From Myxococcus fulvus (GTDB taxonomy: Bacteria; Myxococcota; Myxococcia; Myxococcales; Myxococcaceae), in assembly GCF_900111765.1 (NCBI RefSeq), contig NZ_FOIB01000004.1, forward strand, positions 434,001-498,000: DNA of 64,000 nucleotides. The letters run 5' to 3'. Of the stretch, positions 27,154 through 36,354 are shown piece by piece. The notes below the pieces were generated by a model. The model was not told the origin of the DNA. It saw nothing but the letters and a program-made list of their open reading frames with translations, and ran no database searches. Within the stretch, counting starts at the first letter, position 1. Each line of letters opens with the position of its first letter. The position numbers and the translations under genes are program-made.

Positions 27154-27164
27154 AAACACTGTTT
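27154..27164. promoter_or_regulatory. Second palindrome next to the LysR gene start
   Basis: AAACA-C-TGTTT, a perfect 5-1-5 palindrome 15 bases before the LysR start, likely an autoregulatory or promoter-proximal site. Confidence 0.45.
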
Positions 27165-27178
27165 AGGATGGCTTCACA

Positions 27179-28090
27179 ATGGCCCTGACACCCCTGAACG
27201 AGCTCGCCGTGTTCGTCGCCGTCGCGAGGCACAAGAGCTTCACGCGCGCGGGGAGGGAGCTCGGCGTCTCCACGTCCGCGGTGAGCCAGACGGTGCGCAT
27301 GCTGGAGGAACGCGTGGGCGGCGCCCTGCTCTCCCGCACCACGCGCAGCGTATCGCTCACGGACATGGGACAGCGCCTGTTGGAGCGCGCGGGGCCGGGG
27401 CTGGAGTCCGCCCTCGGCGCGCTGGAGCACCTGTCCGCGGACGTGTCCGAAATCACCGGCACGCTGCGGCTCACCGTTCCCGGCATGGGGCTCGCCACCG
27501 TCATCGAGCCCGTCATCCCCCGCTTCATCCAGGAGCATCCCCATGTCCACGTCGAGGTCCGGGTCACGGACCGGTTCGTGAACATCGTGACGGAGGGGCT
27601 CGACGCGGGACTGCGGCTGACGGAGTCCGTGGAGCGCGACATGGTGCAGCTGCGCCTGTCGCCCTCCTTCCGCTTCCTCGTCATCGGCTCGCCGGCCTAC
27701 CTGAAGAAACATGGGACGCCGACGCGCCCCGAGGACCTGGCGCGGCATGAGTGCATCGGCTACCGCGCCCCTAGCACGGGGCTGCCGTACCACTGGGAGC
27801 TGGAGCGCGGACGCAAGCAACTGCGCATCGCGGTGAAGGGGCCGCTCGTCACGGACCACGCGCAGTTCATGCAGCGCATGGCAGTGGCCGGCGTGGGCCT
27901 GGGGTACATCGCCGAGCCGGAGGTCGCCGACAACCTGCGCGACGGGACGCTGCGCGCCGTGCTGGAGGACTGGGCGCCCTCCGTCCCGGGCCTCTTCCTG
28001 TACTACCCCCACCGGGCCCGCGCCTCACCCGCGCTCAAGGCCTTCGTCGCGCTCGCGCGGAAGATGCTCCTCACGCCCCCACGCGCCTGA
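27179..28090 (+). CDS. LysR-family transcriptional regulator
   Basis: 303 residues. An N-terminal winged helix (LNELAVFVAVARHKSFTRAGRELGVSTSAVSQTVRMLEE, about 5-45) has the LysR signature, followed by an effector-binding domain. AGGA lies 10 bases before the ATG. It faces the aldo/keto reductase gene across two inverted repeats and probably controls it and itself. The effector is not known. Confidence 0.92.
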   Translation: MALTPLNELAVFVAVARHKSFTRAGRELGVSTSAVSQTVRMLEERVGGALLSRTTRSVSLTDMGQRLLERAGPGLESALGALEHLSADVSEITGTLRLTVPGMGLATVIEPVIPRFIQEHPHVHVEVRVTDRFVNIVTEGLDAGLRLTESVERDMVQLRLSPSFRFLVIGSPAYLKKHGTPTRPEDLARHECIGYRAPSTGLPYHWELERGRKQLRIAVKGPLVTDHAQFMQRMAVAGVGLGYIAEPEVADNLRDGTLRAVLEDWAPSVPGLFLYYPHRARASPALKAFVALARKMLLTPPRA

Positions 28091-28093
28091 GGC

Positions 28094-28864
28094 TCACCCC
28101 GTCGGCACCGCCAGGAACCCCAGCGCCGTGCGGACGAACACCTCACGCCAGGCCCCGAAGAGCGGGACATGGCCTTCACCGGGGATGACCCACAAGCGCG
28201 ACTCCGGAATGGAGCGGTGCAGCTCCACCGTCAACTCCACCGGATAGAGCGGGTCCTGGTCTCCCTGGACGAGCAGCGTCGGCGCGCGCACCGTTCCCAG
28301 GCGCGGCGGCGTGAAGCTCATGTCCTCGAAGCTGTCCGCGAAGCCTCGGACGTGTCGCCACAGGGCTCGAATCTGCGCGTCTCCGTGAACGTGCTTCGAG
28401 CGCAGGTCCGCCCACTCCGCCTCCGAGCGCGACGCCTCCGTGTAGGTCGCCATGATGCGGCGGGCCGACGCGGGGTAGTACGGCGTGCTGGAGACCAGCA
28501 CCATCCGCTCCACGCGCGCGGGTGCTCGCGTGGCGACATGAAGCAGCGTGTTGCCACCCAGGCTCATCCCGATGGCCCGGCACCGCTCGATTCCCAGCGC
28601 GTCCAGGAGCGCGAGGACATCCGTCGCGCACTGGCGCGTGGTGAAGTCCTCCGAGGGATTGTGGCTCCGGCCGTGGCCTCGCAGGTCGGGGATGACGAGC
28701 CGGTACTCGCGGGCCAGCGCGTCCAGGTCGAATACGTGGCCCCAGTCCTCACCCGCACCGGTGAAGCCGTGAAGGAGGAGCAGCGGAGGCCCCTCGCCCA
28801 GCAGCGTGCAGTGCAGCCGCAGGTCCTCCAGCGTGACAGTGCGCGTCTCTCGCGTCGCGTTCAT
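28094..28864 (-). CDS. Alpha/beta hydrolase
   Basis: 256 residues from the ATG at 28864. Oxyanion HGFTGAGEDW, nucleophile elbow GMSLGGN (S101), Asp in QGDQDPLYP and His in GEGHVPLF form the catalytic triad of a typical small lipase/esterase or C-C hydrolase. No signal peptide; cytoplasmic. The specific reaction cannot be inferred. It converges on the LysR gene with 3 bases between stops. Confidence 0.9.
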   Translation of the reverse strand: MNATRETRTVTLEDLRLHCTLLGEGPPLLLLHGFTGAGEDWGHVFDLDALAREYRLVIPDLRGHGRSHNPSEDFTTRQCATDVLALLDALGIERCRAIGMSLGGNTLLHVATRAPARVERMVLVSSTPYYPASARRIMATYTEASRSEAEWADLRSKHVHGDAQIRALWRHVRGFADSFEDMSFTPPRLGTVRAPTLLVQGDQDPLYPVELTVELHRSIPESRLWVIPGEGHVPLFGAWREVFVRTALGFLAVPTG

Positions 28865-28993
28865 CCCATGCCCCCGTGCGTGACCGGAGACATTCCGGTC
28901 GCGCGGGGAAGTACGGGAACGCGGCGCGACTTGATAGCTTCGTTCTTTCGCGCAAAACTGCTTCACGGCATCACGGGCCGCGCACGGCCACGC

Positions 28994-29557
28994 TCAGTCG
29001 AGCGACCCGTCGATGATCTTCTTCGCAATCCCGAACGAGAAGCCCGCGCGCGCCAGGGAGGCCAAATCCCTCTGACGGTTCTCCTCGCGCGTCGCCAGGT
29101 TCTTGCGGAAGGGGCCCAGGCGCTTCTTCCGGGCCCAGATGCGCGCGGCGTCCTCGTCGGAGACCTCGGCGGTGGCCTGCGCCAGCTTGCGCTGCACCAG
29201 GTCCGCGGCCACGCCCTTCATCCGCAGCTTCTGCGCAATCACCCGCGTGCTGCGCCCGGCCGCGCGCAGCGACTGCGCCTTCATGCCGGCGTAGGCGTCA
29301 TCATTGATGAGGCCGTTGCGGATGAGCTTCTGCGTGAGTGCGTCAATCCACCCGAGCGCCTCGGCGCGGTCCCCGCCGTGCTCCTTCACCGAGCGGTCCA
29401 CGCGGCGCACGAGCACGCGCTTGAGCTGGCTCACCGTGGAGGCGTAGCGCTTCAAGTAGTGCAGCGCCGCGTTCTCCAGGTAGCGAGCAGACACCTTCCG
29501 GGGCCGCTTCTGCTTCCTGGGGGGCCTGCTGTCCTGTCCGGTCCGGTCGTCTTCCAC
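28994..29557 (-). CDS. recX: RecX-type regulatory protein
   Basis: 187 residues, close to the usual size. A basic N-terminus (PRKQKRPRK) precedes the three-repeat helical RecX layout (A...YLENAALHYLKRYASTVSQLKRVLVRRV, WIDALTQKLIRNGLINDDAYAG, VIAQKLRMKGVAADLVQRKL). RecX binds RecA and limits filament growth. recA is not in this window. The N-terminal extension of charged residues is family-typical. Confidence 0.85.
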   Translation of the reverse strand: MEDDRTGQDSRPPRKQKRPRKVSARYLENAALHYLKRYASTVSQLKRVLVRRVDRSVKEHGGDRAEALGWIDALTQKLIRNGLINDDAYAGMKAQSLRAAGRSTRVIAQKLRMKGVAADLVQRKLAQATAEVSDEDAARIWARKKRLGPFRKNLATREENRQRDLASLARAGFSFGIAKKIIDGSLD

Positions 29558-29799
29558 GCAGCCCTATCTACCAGGGCGGTCCGACGAAGACGTGGCTCGG
29601 GTGTCGCCTCCCGGCGAAGCGAGGGCGAGCGGCCGAGCACGCTCCCCGCCTGAACGCCTTGGCCACCAACCGTCGGACGCAACTGCCACCGCGAGAAGAC
29701 CCAGCGCATCGCCGAGGTCCGGGCCCCGCGCCTCGCCTCCCGTGAGTCCGCCCACCGAGCAGGCTCCCGACTTCCAGCGCCTTGAAGCGCCACCATGCA

Positions 29800-31527
29800 T
29801 CACTGTCCAGCCGCGCGCTCCGAGCACGCGGCTGGCGTGCCCGCGTGTGGCGGCAGCGCCTCACAGAGCGGCAGCCCCGAGGCCTCCGGCAGCGTCACGC
29901 CCAGCCACGTGGCCAGCGTGGGCGCCAGGTCCAGCGGCGTCACGGCGCGCCCATGTCGCGCGGCGGGCAGCCCCTGTCCGTGGAGGATGAGCGGCACGTG
30001 CGTGTCGTACTCGTAGGGCGTCCCGTGCGTGCTCGCATGGTCGTCATCCGGCGCGAGCAGCACATGCGGGTCCGCGATGAGCACCAGCTCTCCCGAGCGC
30101 CCGGGCACGTACTCCTGTCGCACCCTCCGAGCAAAGCCCTCCGCCCTATCCGCGCGCACATCCGCCGCGGACACCCCCTCCGCGATTCCCGGCACCGCGC
30201 GCGCCGCCTTCTTCGCCACCTCGGCCGCCTTCTCCAGCGACACACCCCGCGCCTTCAACCGCGCCTGTCGCAGATACAGGTGCGGCGCGCTGAACGCCTC
30301 CACCCAGTCCTCCGCGCCGAAGGCCCCATCCATCGCCGCGTCCACCGCGCGTGTCACCGTCTCCGCCGGCAACCGCTGCTCGGCTCGCGCCGGCGCGGGC
30401 GCCATCCCATGGTCCGCACTCATCGCGACCAACACCTTCGACAGCCCCACCTCGCGGTCCATCGCCTCCAGGAACGCGGCCAGCGCCCGGTCCAGCCGCA
30501 AGAGCATGTCCACCGTCTCGTGGCTCTCCGGCCCGAAGCTGTGGCTCACCACGTCCACGCTCGACATGCCGATGGCCAGCAGGTCCCTCGCACCGGGGCG
30601 CTTGCCCAGCTGCTCCGCCTTCACTCCCGCGAGCGCGAGTTCGAACAACGTCTCCGCCCCCAGCGGCGTGTACAGGAACGCCTCCTCCGTCGTCAGCGGA
30701 TGGGGGAACGTCCGCCCCAGCCCCTCGGGCGGGCGCTCACGCGCGTCATCATCCGGCCCCAGCGAGCCATACACGGAAGCCTCCGCGCCCCGTGCCCACG
30801 CGCCTCCCTTCCGCGAGCCCAGGGCCTGATTGAACTCGGACACCCAGGACGGCAGCTCGCGCGCATGGTGGCGGCTCGTGGTGAAGCCCTTCGTCCCCCA
30901 CCAGTACGCCTGCCCGCGCTGCCCGCCCAGCATGATGGCCGCGCGGTCCTTCAACGACACCGACACCACGCGCGAGGCGCCACCGTGCGTCTCGAGCAAG
31001 CGGTCTCCCAACGTCGGCACCCGCAGCCGCCGGGGCGACACCCCCTTCCCCTTCGGGTCATCGAGCGGCGGACTGGCCGGGTCTCGAACACAGCTCACGT
31101 CCGCGCCCGTCTCCCGTTCGTACCACTCGTTCGAGATGATGCCGTGTGCGCCCGGAAGCGCCCCCGTCGCGAGCGTCGCGTGCCCCGGACACGTCTTCGT
31201 CGTCGCGTACGGATAGCGCGCGGCATCGAAGACGGTGCCGCCCTCCAGGAGCCGACGGAAACCGCCCGGCCCCATGCGGTGACGCCAGCGCTCCAGGTCG
31301 TCATAGCGAAGTCCGTCGAACACCAGGAACACCACCAGCGACGGCCGCGCACCCACCTCCTCGCCCGGCGACACCACCGGCCGTGAGGCCCCCCGAGGCG
31401 GCGCCACCTGCCGCCTCCCCACCCGGCCCGAGGACAACTCCGACTCCCGCGCCTGCCCCACTCCGGAGCCCAGCGCCCCCAGCAGACAGCCGACCGACAT
31501 GAGCACCCGACTCAGCGAAGTCGCCAT
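29800..31527 (-). CDS. Alkaline phosphatase, PafA-type (AP superfamily)
   Basis: 575 residues. The signal peptide ends near QARES (about 25). Core DGLRYDD with metal Asp71; nucleophile Thr112 in TCPGHA; Asn133, 21 residues on; and Lys193/Arg195 in SLKDR. These match PafA's T79, N100, K162 and R164 in spacing. ADHGM and DTHVPLILHG later supply metal ligands. PafA is a periplasmic, phosphate-irrepressible broad phosphatase. It is divergent from a LysR gene, which may control it. No pho box is evident. Confidence 0.85.
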   Translation of the reverse strand: MATSLSRVLMSVGCLLGALGSGVGQARESELSSGRVGRRQVAPPRGASRPVVSPGEEVGARPSLVVFLVFDGLRYDDLERWRHRMGPGGFRRLLEGGTVFDAARYPYATTKTCPGHATLATGALPGAHGIISNEWYERETGADVSCVRDPASPPLDDPKGKGVSPRRLRVPTLGDRLLETHGGASRVVSVSLKDRAAIMLGGQRGQAYWWGTKGFTTSRHHARELPSWVSEFNQALGSRKGGAWARGAEASVYGSLGPDDDARERPPEGLGRTFPHPLTTEEAFLYTPLGAETLFELALAGVKAEQLGKRPGARDLLAIGMSSVDVVSHSFGPESHETVDMLLRLDRALAAFLEAMDREVGLSKVLVAMSADHGMAPAPARAEQRLPAETVTRAVDAAMDGAFGAEDWVEAFSAPHLYLRQARLKARGVSLEKAAEVAKKAARAVPGIAEGVSAADVRADRAEGFARRVRQEYVPGRSGELVLIADPHVLLAPDDDHASTHGTPYEYDTHVPLILHGQGLPAARHGRAVTPLDLAPTLATWLGVTLPEASGLPLCEALPPHAGTPAACSERAAGQ

Positions 31528-31592
31528 GGTTCCTCCTCACCACCGCGAGCACCGCGGCGTGGAAGGCATCCTGCGAGCCTCGGCCACCATCC

Positions 31593-31603
31593 ATCCAATG
31601 GAT
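31593..31603. promoter_or_regulatory. LysR-box candidate between pafA-like and LysR genes
   Basis: ATCCA-A-TGGAT is a perfect 5-1-5 palindrome. The half-site TGGAT recurs at 31608-31612 and 31630-31634, on an about 11-21 base spacing, in the divergent gap before the regulator's ATG. Confidence 0.45.
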
Positions 31604-31632
31604 AGACTGGATGAATGCCATAGAATGGTTGG

Positions 31633-32604
31633 ATGGACCTGGACCCCCGCTATCTCCAGACCTTCTTCGTCGTGAGTCGTGAGCGCGGCTTCAGTCGCGC
31701 GGCGGCCGTGCTCCACCGCACCCAGCCCGCGGTGAGCTACCAGGTCCGTCAGCTCGAGGAGCAGCTCGGCGCGGTGCTCTTCGACCGCACCACGCGCACG
31801 CTCACCCTCACCGACGCGGGCGCGAAGCTGCATGCCCTGTGCGAGCGCTTCTTCGACGAGTTCGGCCGCCTCGCGCGAGGACTCCAGGCCGGTGACGCGC
31901 CCGCCGAGCCGCTGCGCATCGCCTCCGTCAGCGGCTTCGGCCGCTACGTGCTCTATCCCCTGCTCGCCCGCGAGCGGCTCGCTGCGCCGTACTCGCTGCG
32001 CTTCCCCACGGCCGAGCAGGTCTTCGAGTCCCTGGAGGACGGCGCCTGTGACGTGGGCTTCGTCTACCTGCCCCACGTGTCCAGCCGGTTGCTCACCGCG
32101 CCCGTGTGGCGAGAGCAGCTCGTGCTCGTCGGGCCGCCCGGCGCGAAGGGGAAGACCTTCCCCCGCCTCGAGGCCTTCGAGGACCTGACCTTCGTCACCT
32201 ATGACGAGTGTGAGTACGTCTTCGGCAAGTGGTTCGAAGGGCACTACGGACGACAGCCCCGCTCGATGCGCGGGACCTACCACTTCGAGGAGCTGGAGGA
32301 GGTGGTGAGCACGGTGGCCGCCGGCCACGGCTGGTCCATCCTCCCCGACCACTGCGTCGCCCAGGCCGCGCGCCAGGGCACCGTGGTCATCGCGCCCGCG
32401 CCCGGCCGCAAGCAGGTCACCAACCTCATCTACTCCGTGCAACGCGCCAACGCGCCCGAGAACCCCTCGGCGCTCCGGCTCATCGACGCCCTGCGCGCCG
32501 CGGGCGAGGCCACGGCCCCTCGAAGCAAGCCGCGACGACGCTCCAGCAACCCAGACACCCGCTCACCACGCGTCGCGTCACCCCGCCGGACAACCACCTT
32601 TTGA
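31633..32604 (+). CDS. LysR-family transcriptional regulator
   Basis: 323 residues. The LysR winged helix (LDPRYLQTFFVVSRERGFSRAAAVLHRTQPAVSYQVRQLEEQLG, 3-46) is intact, followed by a periplasmic-binding-type effector domain. The C-terminal ~35 residues are basic and Ser/Thr/Arg-rich and may be a natural extension. It faces the PafA-like gene, the likely target. Confidence 0.92.
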   Translation: MDLDPRYLQTFFVVSRERGFSRAAAVLHRTQPAVSYQVRQLEEQLGAVLFDRTTRTLTLTDAGAKLHALCERFFDEFGRLARGLQAGDAPAEPLRIASVSGFGRYVLYPLLARERLAAPYSLRFPTAEQVFESLEDGACDVGFVYLPHVSSRLLTAPVWREQLVLVGPPGAKGKTFPRLEAFEDLTFVTYDECEYVFGKWFEGHYGRQPRSMRGTYHFEELEEVVSTVAAGHGWSILPDHCVAQAARQGTVVIAPAPGRKQVTNLIYSVQRANAPENPSALRLIDALRAAGEATAPRSKPRRRSSNPDTRSPRVASPRRTTTF

Positions 32605-32648
32605 GTCCACGCGGTGCCCCTGGCTAGGCTCTGCCGCCCGAGGCCGCC

Positions 32649-34004
32649 ATGACCACCGCCGCCCCCGTTCCTTCCGCGCCCGAGCCCGTCGCACCCGTGA
32701 CGCCCTTCGTCGCGCCCGAGCCGTCCCTTCCTGCGTGGAGCCTGGCGAAGCGGCTCGGCTTCCGCTTCGTCTGCGCCTACATCCTCCTCTACAACTTCCC
32801 CTTCCCGGTGTACGCCGTCCCCGTCGTCGGTGCGCCCTTCTCCGAGGCCATCTCCGACTTCTGGAACCTCGCGGTCCCCTGGGTCGCCCGCAACGTGGCC
32901 GGCTACCCGGGCGAGCTCCCCCTCACGCAGACGGGCAGCGGCGACAAGGCCATCGACTATGCCCAGACGGCCTTCTTCCTCGCGCTCGCCCTCGTCGCGA
33001 CCGGCGTGTGGTCCCTCGTCGACCGGCGGCGTCCCCGCTACGTCAAGGCGCACGCCCTGCTCCACGTCTACGTGCGCTACGTCCTGGCCGTCCCGATGCT
33101 GTCCTACGGCTTCGCCAAGGTCTTCAAGTCGCAGTTCCCCATGGTGTCCGTCGAGCGGCTCACCCAGCCCCTGGGCGACTTCTCCCCGATGGGACTGCTC
33201 TGGACCTTCATGGGGTTCTCCACCGGCTACAACCTCTTCACCGGAAGCGCCGAGGTGCTGGGCGGCCTGCTACTGCTCGCCCGTCGCACCACGACGCTCG
33301 GAGCCCTGGTGGTCATCGGCGTCATGGCCAACGTCGTGGCGCTGAACTTCTTCTACGACGTCCCCGTCAAGCTCTACTCCACCCAACTGCTGCTCTACGC
33401 CGTCTTCCTGGTGCTGCCGGACCTGCGCAGGCTCGCCGACGTCTTCGTCCTCAACCGCGCCACCCAGCCCGTCTCACTCGAGCTCCCCTTCACCTTCCCG
33501 CCCCTCGCGACCTGGGGCATGCGCGCCACGAAGGCCCTCTTCATCGGCTGGCTGCTCTACACCCACGGCGCTCGGAGTCTGGAGAGCCGCATGAAGCGGG
33601 ACGAAGGCGCATCCCAGTCTCCCCTCATGGGGCTCTACACCGTCGAGTCCTTCACCCGCGACGGCCAGGAGCGCCCACCCCTCCTCACGGACCCGTATCG
33701 CTGGCGCGCCGTCTCCGTCGGCCGCTACCTGCTGTCCCTCCGGATGATGGATGACTCGCGCAGGCACTACCCGGTGAAGGAGGGCGAGGACGGCAAGTCG
33801 CTCCTCCTCATGGCGGGCCGCGGCCCCGACGCGAAAGTCCTGGCCACCCTCCACTACGAGAAGCCGGACGCGGAGCACCTCGTGCTCAAGGGCGAGGTCG
33901 ACGGCGCCCGACTCGACGTCCACGTGAAGAAGGTGGACACGTCGAAGTTCCTGCTCCTGGAGCGCCAATTCAACTGGGTCCAGGAGACGCCCTTCAACCG
34001 CTGA
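32649..34004 (+). CDS. DoxX-like integral membrane protein
   Basis: 451 residues. A Pro/Ala-rich N-terminus is followed by about seven hydrophobic spans with a DoxX-like region (LSYGFAKVFKSQFP, AEVLGGLLLLARRTTTLGALVVIGVMANVVALNFFYDVPVK) and a ~120-residue soluble C-terminal domain with beta-strand pattern. The function of this extended family is unknown; simple DoxX proteins are associated with quinone/thiosulfate or oxidative-stress systems. It converges on the MBL-fold gene with 9 bases between stops. Confidence 0.75.
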   Translation: MTTAAPVPSAPEPVAPVTPFVAPEPSLPAWSLAKRLGFRFVCAYILLYNFPFPVYAVPVVGAPFSEAISDFWNLAVPWVARNVAGYPGELPLTQTGSGDKAIDYAQTAFFLALALVATGVWSLVDRRRPRYVKAHALLHVYVRYVLAVPMLSYGFAKVFKSQFPMVSVERLTQPLGDFSPMGLLWTFMGFSTGYNLFTGSAEVLGGLLLLARRTTTLGALVVIGVMANVVALNFFYDVPVKLYSTQLLLYAVFLVLPDLRRLADVFVLNRATQPVSLELPFTFPPLATWGMRATKALFIGWLLYTHGARSLESRMKRDEGASQSPLMGLYTVESFTRDGQERPPLLTDPYRWRAVSVGRYLLSLRMMDDSRRHYPVKEGEDGKSLLLMAGRGPDAKVLATLHYEKPDAEHLVLKGEVDGARLDVHVKKVDTSKFLLLERQFNWVQETPFNR

Positions 34005-34013
34005 CGCCCGGGC

Positions 34014-35123
34014 CTACTGCTCCGCCGCGCACACGCTCGCCACCGCGGCGGGCGTCGATGGCAGGGGCTCCACGAAGCGCCCCTCGCCGAAGCCCAGCGC
34101 CCAGAAGCGCGGACGCACCTCCTGGCGCGCGAGCAGCCGCAACAGCAGGAACTTCGCCTCGTCCTGCCCGTCGAAGGCCATGGGGAAGGTGTTGTGGTGC
34201 ATGGCCACGGACGTGGAGGAGCCGAGCACCTTGTGCGCATCCAGCGCCTCGCGCGGCCCCATGTGCACCGTGTGGAGCACGCGCGGCCGGTAGGCCCCAA
34301 TCGGCAGCACCGACAACCGCATGGGCCCGAAGCGCGCGGCCATCATCGCGAAGTGCGGACCGAAGCCCGTGTCCCCCGCGAAGAACGCCGGCCCGCCCGT
34401 GGTCGACACGACGTACCCGGCCCATAGCGTCTCCGCCTGGTCCGTGAGCCCCCGGTTCGAGCGGTGCTGCGCGGGCACCGCCGTCACCGACACCTCCGGC
34501 GTCACCTGTGTGGCCTGCCACCAGTCCAGCTCCTCCACGTGGCGGAAGCCCTCATCGTCCAGGAGCGCCTTGTTGCCCAGCCCGACGATGAAGCGCGGAT
34601 GGTGCGCCTCCTCCAGCCGGCGCAGCGTGGGCAGGTCCATGTGGTCGTAGTGGTTGTGGCTCACCACCACCACGTCGATGGGCGGCAGGTCCTCGAAGCG
34701 GATGCCTGGCGGGTGCACCCGCTTGGGTCCCACCCACGGCACCGGGCTGGGCCGCTCCGAGTAGATGGGGTCCGTCAGCACATTCACGCCGTCCGCCTGG
34801 ATGAGCACGGTGGCGTGGTTGATGAGGGTGACCTTCAGCTTCCCCGGGCCCACGCGCTCGGGCGGGGGCCTGCCGGGAGGAAGGTCCTCGTACTCGCGCC
34901 ACTCGCCCCGGGGCTCCTTCAGCGCCGCGCCAATCAACTGGGACGCCGACAACGCCGGCGCGTCACCGATGTTCTGGAACTTCTCCCCGTCGAAGTGCGC
35001 CATCGGCGGACCCCGGTGGCTGGGCCCCGCGAACAGGCAGCCGCCCACGAGCGGCGCGCAGGCGAGCAGGCCCCACAGGGCGGTCGATGCGGGGAACCAA
35101 CGGGCCAGGGATGCCTGGGACAT
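34014..35123 (-). CDS. MBL-fold metallohydrolase lipoprotein (NAPE-PLD/UlaG-like)
   Basis: 369 residues from the ATG at 35123; lipobox LVGGC near residue 28. Metal ligands are HNHYDHMD (about 162-169), a middle His, GDTGFGPHF and a MHHNTF near the end, as in NAPE-PLD or UlaG-like MBL proteins that cleave phosphodiesters or lactones. A lipoprotein anchor is uncommon for the family and puts it at the envelope. The reaction is uncertain. Confidence 0.85.
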   Translation of the reverse strand: MSQASLARWFPASTALWGLLACAPLVGGCLFAGPSHRGPPMAHFDGEKFQNIGDAPALSASQLIGAALKEPRGEWREYEDLPPGRPPPERVGPGKLKVTLINHATVLIQADGVNVLTDPIYSERPSPVPWVGPKRVHPPGIRFEDLPPIDVVVVSHNHYDHMDLPTLRRLEEAHHPRFIVGLGNKALLDDEGFRHVEELDWWQATQVTPEVSVTAVPAQHRSNRGLTDQAETLWAGYVVSTTGGPAFFAGDTGFGPHFAMMAARFGPMRLSVLPIGAYRPRVLHTVHMGPREALDAHKVLGSSTSVAMHHNTFPMAFDGQDEAKFLLLRLLARQEVRPRFWALGFGEGRFVEPLPSTPAAVASVCAAEQ

Positions 35124-35220
35124 GGGGACGACGCTCCATCGAAGCCAACGGCCACGCCCTCCGGTCAGGGCGCAGGCGGGGCTCCATCGTAATGGCGGGC
35201 ACGCGGCCGCGCAGGACTCT

Positions 35221-36264
35221 TCAGGAGGACGTGGCCACCCGAGGACGCTTCGCGGCGGACGCCATCTGGGGCTTGTGCTCACGCAGCCAGTCCACCGTGT
35301 CGCGCAGCGTCTCCTCCAGCGGGCGGAAGCGCACCCCCAGCTCCCGCTTCGCCTTGGACGAGTCCACCCGCAGCTTCGCGCGCATCACGCGCACCCCCTC
35401 CACCGTCAGCGCCGTCTCGCCCCCCGTCAGCCGGGCCCACGTCTGCCCCAGCGCGCCCAACATCAGCGCCAGCGCGTGGGGCAGCACCCTGCGCGGCGCG
35501 GGGATGCCCGACACCGCCTCAATCGTCCGCGTCAGCGTGCCCAGGTCCACGAACTCACCGCCCACCAGGTAGCGCTCCCCCGAGCGCCCCTTCTGGGCCG
35601 CCACCAGGGTGGCCTCGGCCACGTCGCGCGCGTCGACCAGGCACGAGCCCCCCTCGAGCAGGGCCGGCATCTTCCCCGCGGCCAGGTCCAGGATGAGCTG
35701 CCCCGCGGCGGTGGGCCCCGCGTCCCCGGGACCGAACATCCACCCCGGCAGGATGTAGACCACGTCCATGCCCGTGCGCGCGCTGAAGGCGTTGAGCTCA
35801 CGCTCCGACTCCACCTTGCTCTTGAAGTAGAGGTTGCCGGCGAGCAGCGCCGCGGGCGGCGTCGACTCGTCCCCGGGCGAGCCGTCCGCCTTGGCGCCCA
35901 CCGTGCCCGAGGAGCTGATGTCCACGAAGCGCTTCACCCCGCGCTGGTGCGCCTCCTCGGCCAGCGCCACCGTGGCCGTCACGTTGATGGCATACAGCTT
36001 CGGCCAGTGGTCTCCCGCCGCGTAGTATTCACGGAAGTACGCCGCCGTGTGGATGACCACGTCACAACCCTCCAGCGCGGCCGCGAAGCCCTTCACATCC
36101 AACATGTCCCCTTCCACCACCTCCACGCCGGAAAGCCCACCCAGCACCTGGCGCGCCTTCGCCGGCGAGCGCGCCAGCGCCCGCACCGTGTGCCCCCCGG
36201 CCACCAACGCCCGCACCACGTTGTTGCCCAACAGCCCCGTGCTGCCCGTGACGAATGCGCGCAT
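35221..36264 (-). CDS. NAD-dependent epimerase/dehydratase (dihydroflavonol-reductase-like SDR)
   Basis: 347 residues. Extended-SDR NAD site GSTGLLGNNV (7-16); DISSSGTVG and YFKSK supply the Ser and Tyr-x3-Lys catalytic residues. It closely follows the dihydroflavonol-4-reductase/HpnA layout. It is divergent from a TetR gene with a palindromic operator in the gap and lies 97 bases before the MBL lipoprotein gene, so it may be TetR-controlled. The substrate is unknown. Confidence 0.87.
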   Translation of the reverse strand: MRAFVTGSTGLLGNNVVRALVAGGHTVRALARSPAKARQVLGGLSGVEVVEGDMLDVKGFAAALEGCDVVIHTAAYFREYYAAGDHWPKLYAINVTATVALAEEAHQRGVKRFVDISSSGTVGAKADGSPGDESTPPAALLAGNLYFKSKVESERELNAFSARTGMDVVYILPGWMFGPGDAGPTAAGQLILDLAAGKMPALLEGGSCLVDARDVAEATLVAAQKGRSGERYLVGGEFVDLGTLTRTIEAVSGIPAPRRVLPHALALMLGALGQTWARLTGGETALTVEGVRVMRAKLRVDSSKAKRELGVRFRPLEETLRDTVDWLREHKPQMASAAKRPRVATSS

Positions 36265-36284
36265 CCAGCTGCTCCCCGTTAATG

Positions 36285-36297
36285 TGAACGATGTTCA
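36285..36297. promoter_or_regulatory. TetR operator palindrome
   Basis: TGAAC-GAT-GTTCA, a perfect 5-3-5 palindrome in the 90-base divergent gap; a half-match TGAAC recurs at 36312. It is likely bound by the divergent TetR protein. Confidence 0.6.
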
Positions 36298-36354
36298 AAT
36301 AAGGCCCGGTCTGAACAGTGTCAAGATGAACGGGCGGGCAAGGAGGCCGGGGCG

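Noticed and set aside
29592..29800. Short frames between recX and the phosphatase gene
   Set aside because: Overlapping Pro/Ser/Arg-rich frames on both strands, no start context, no domain.
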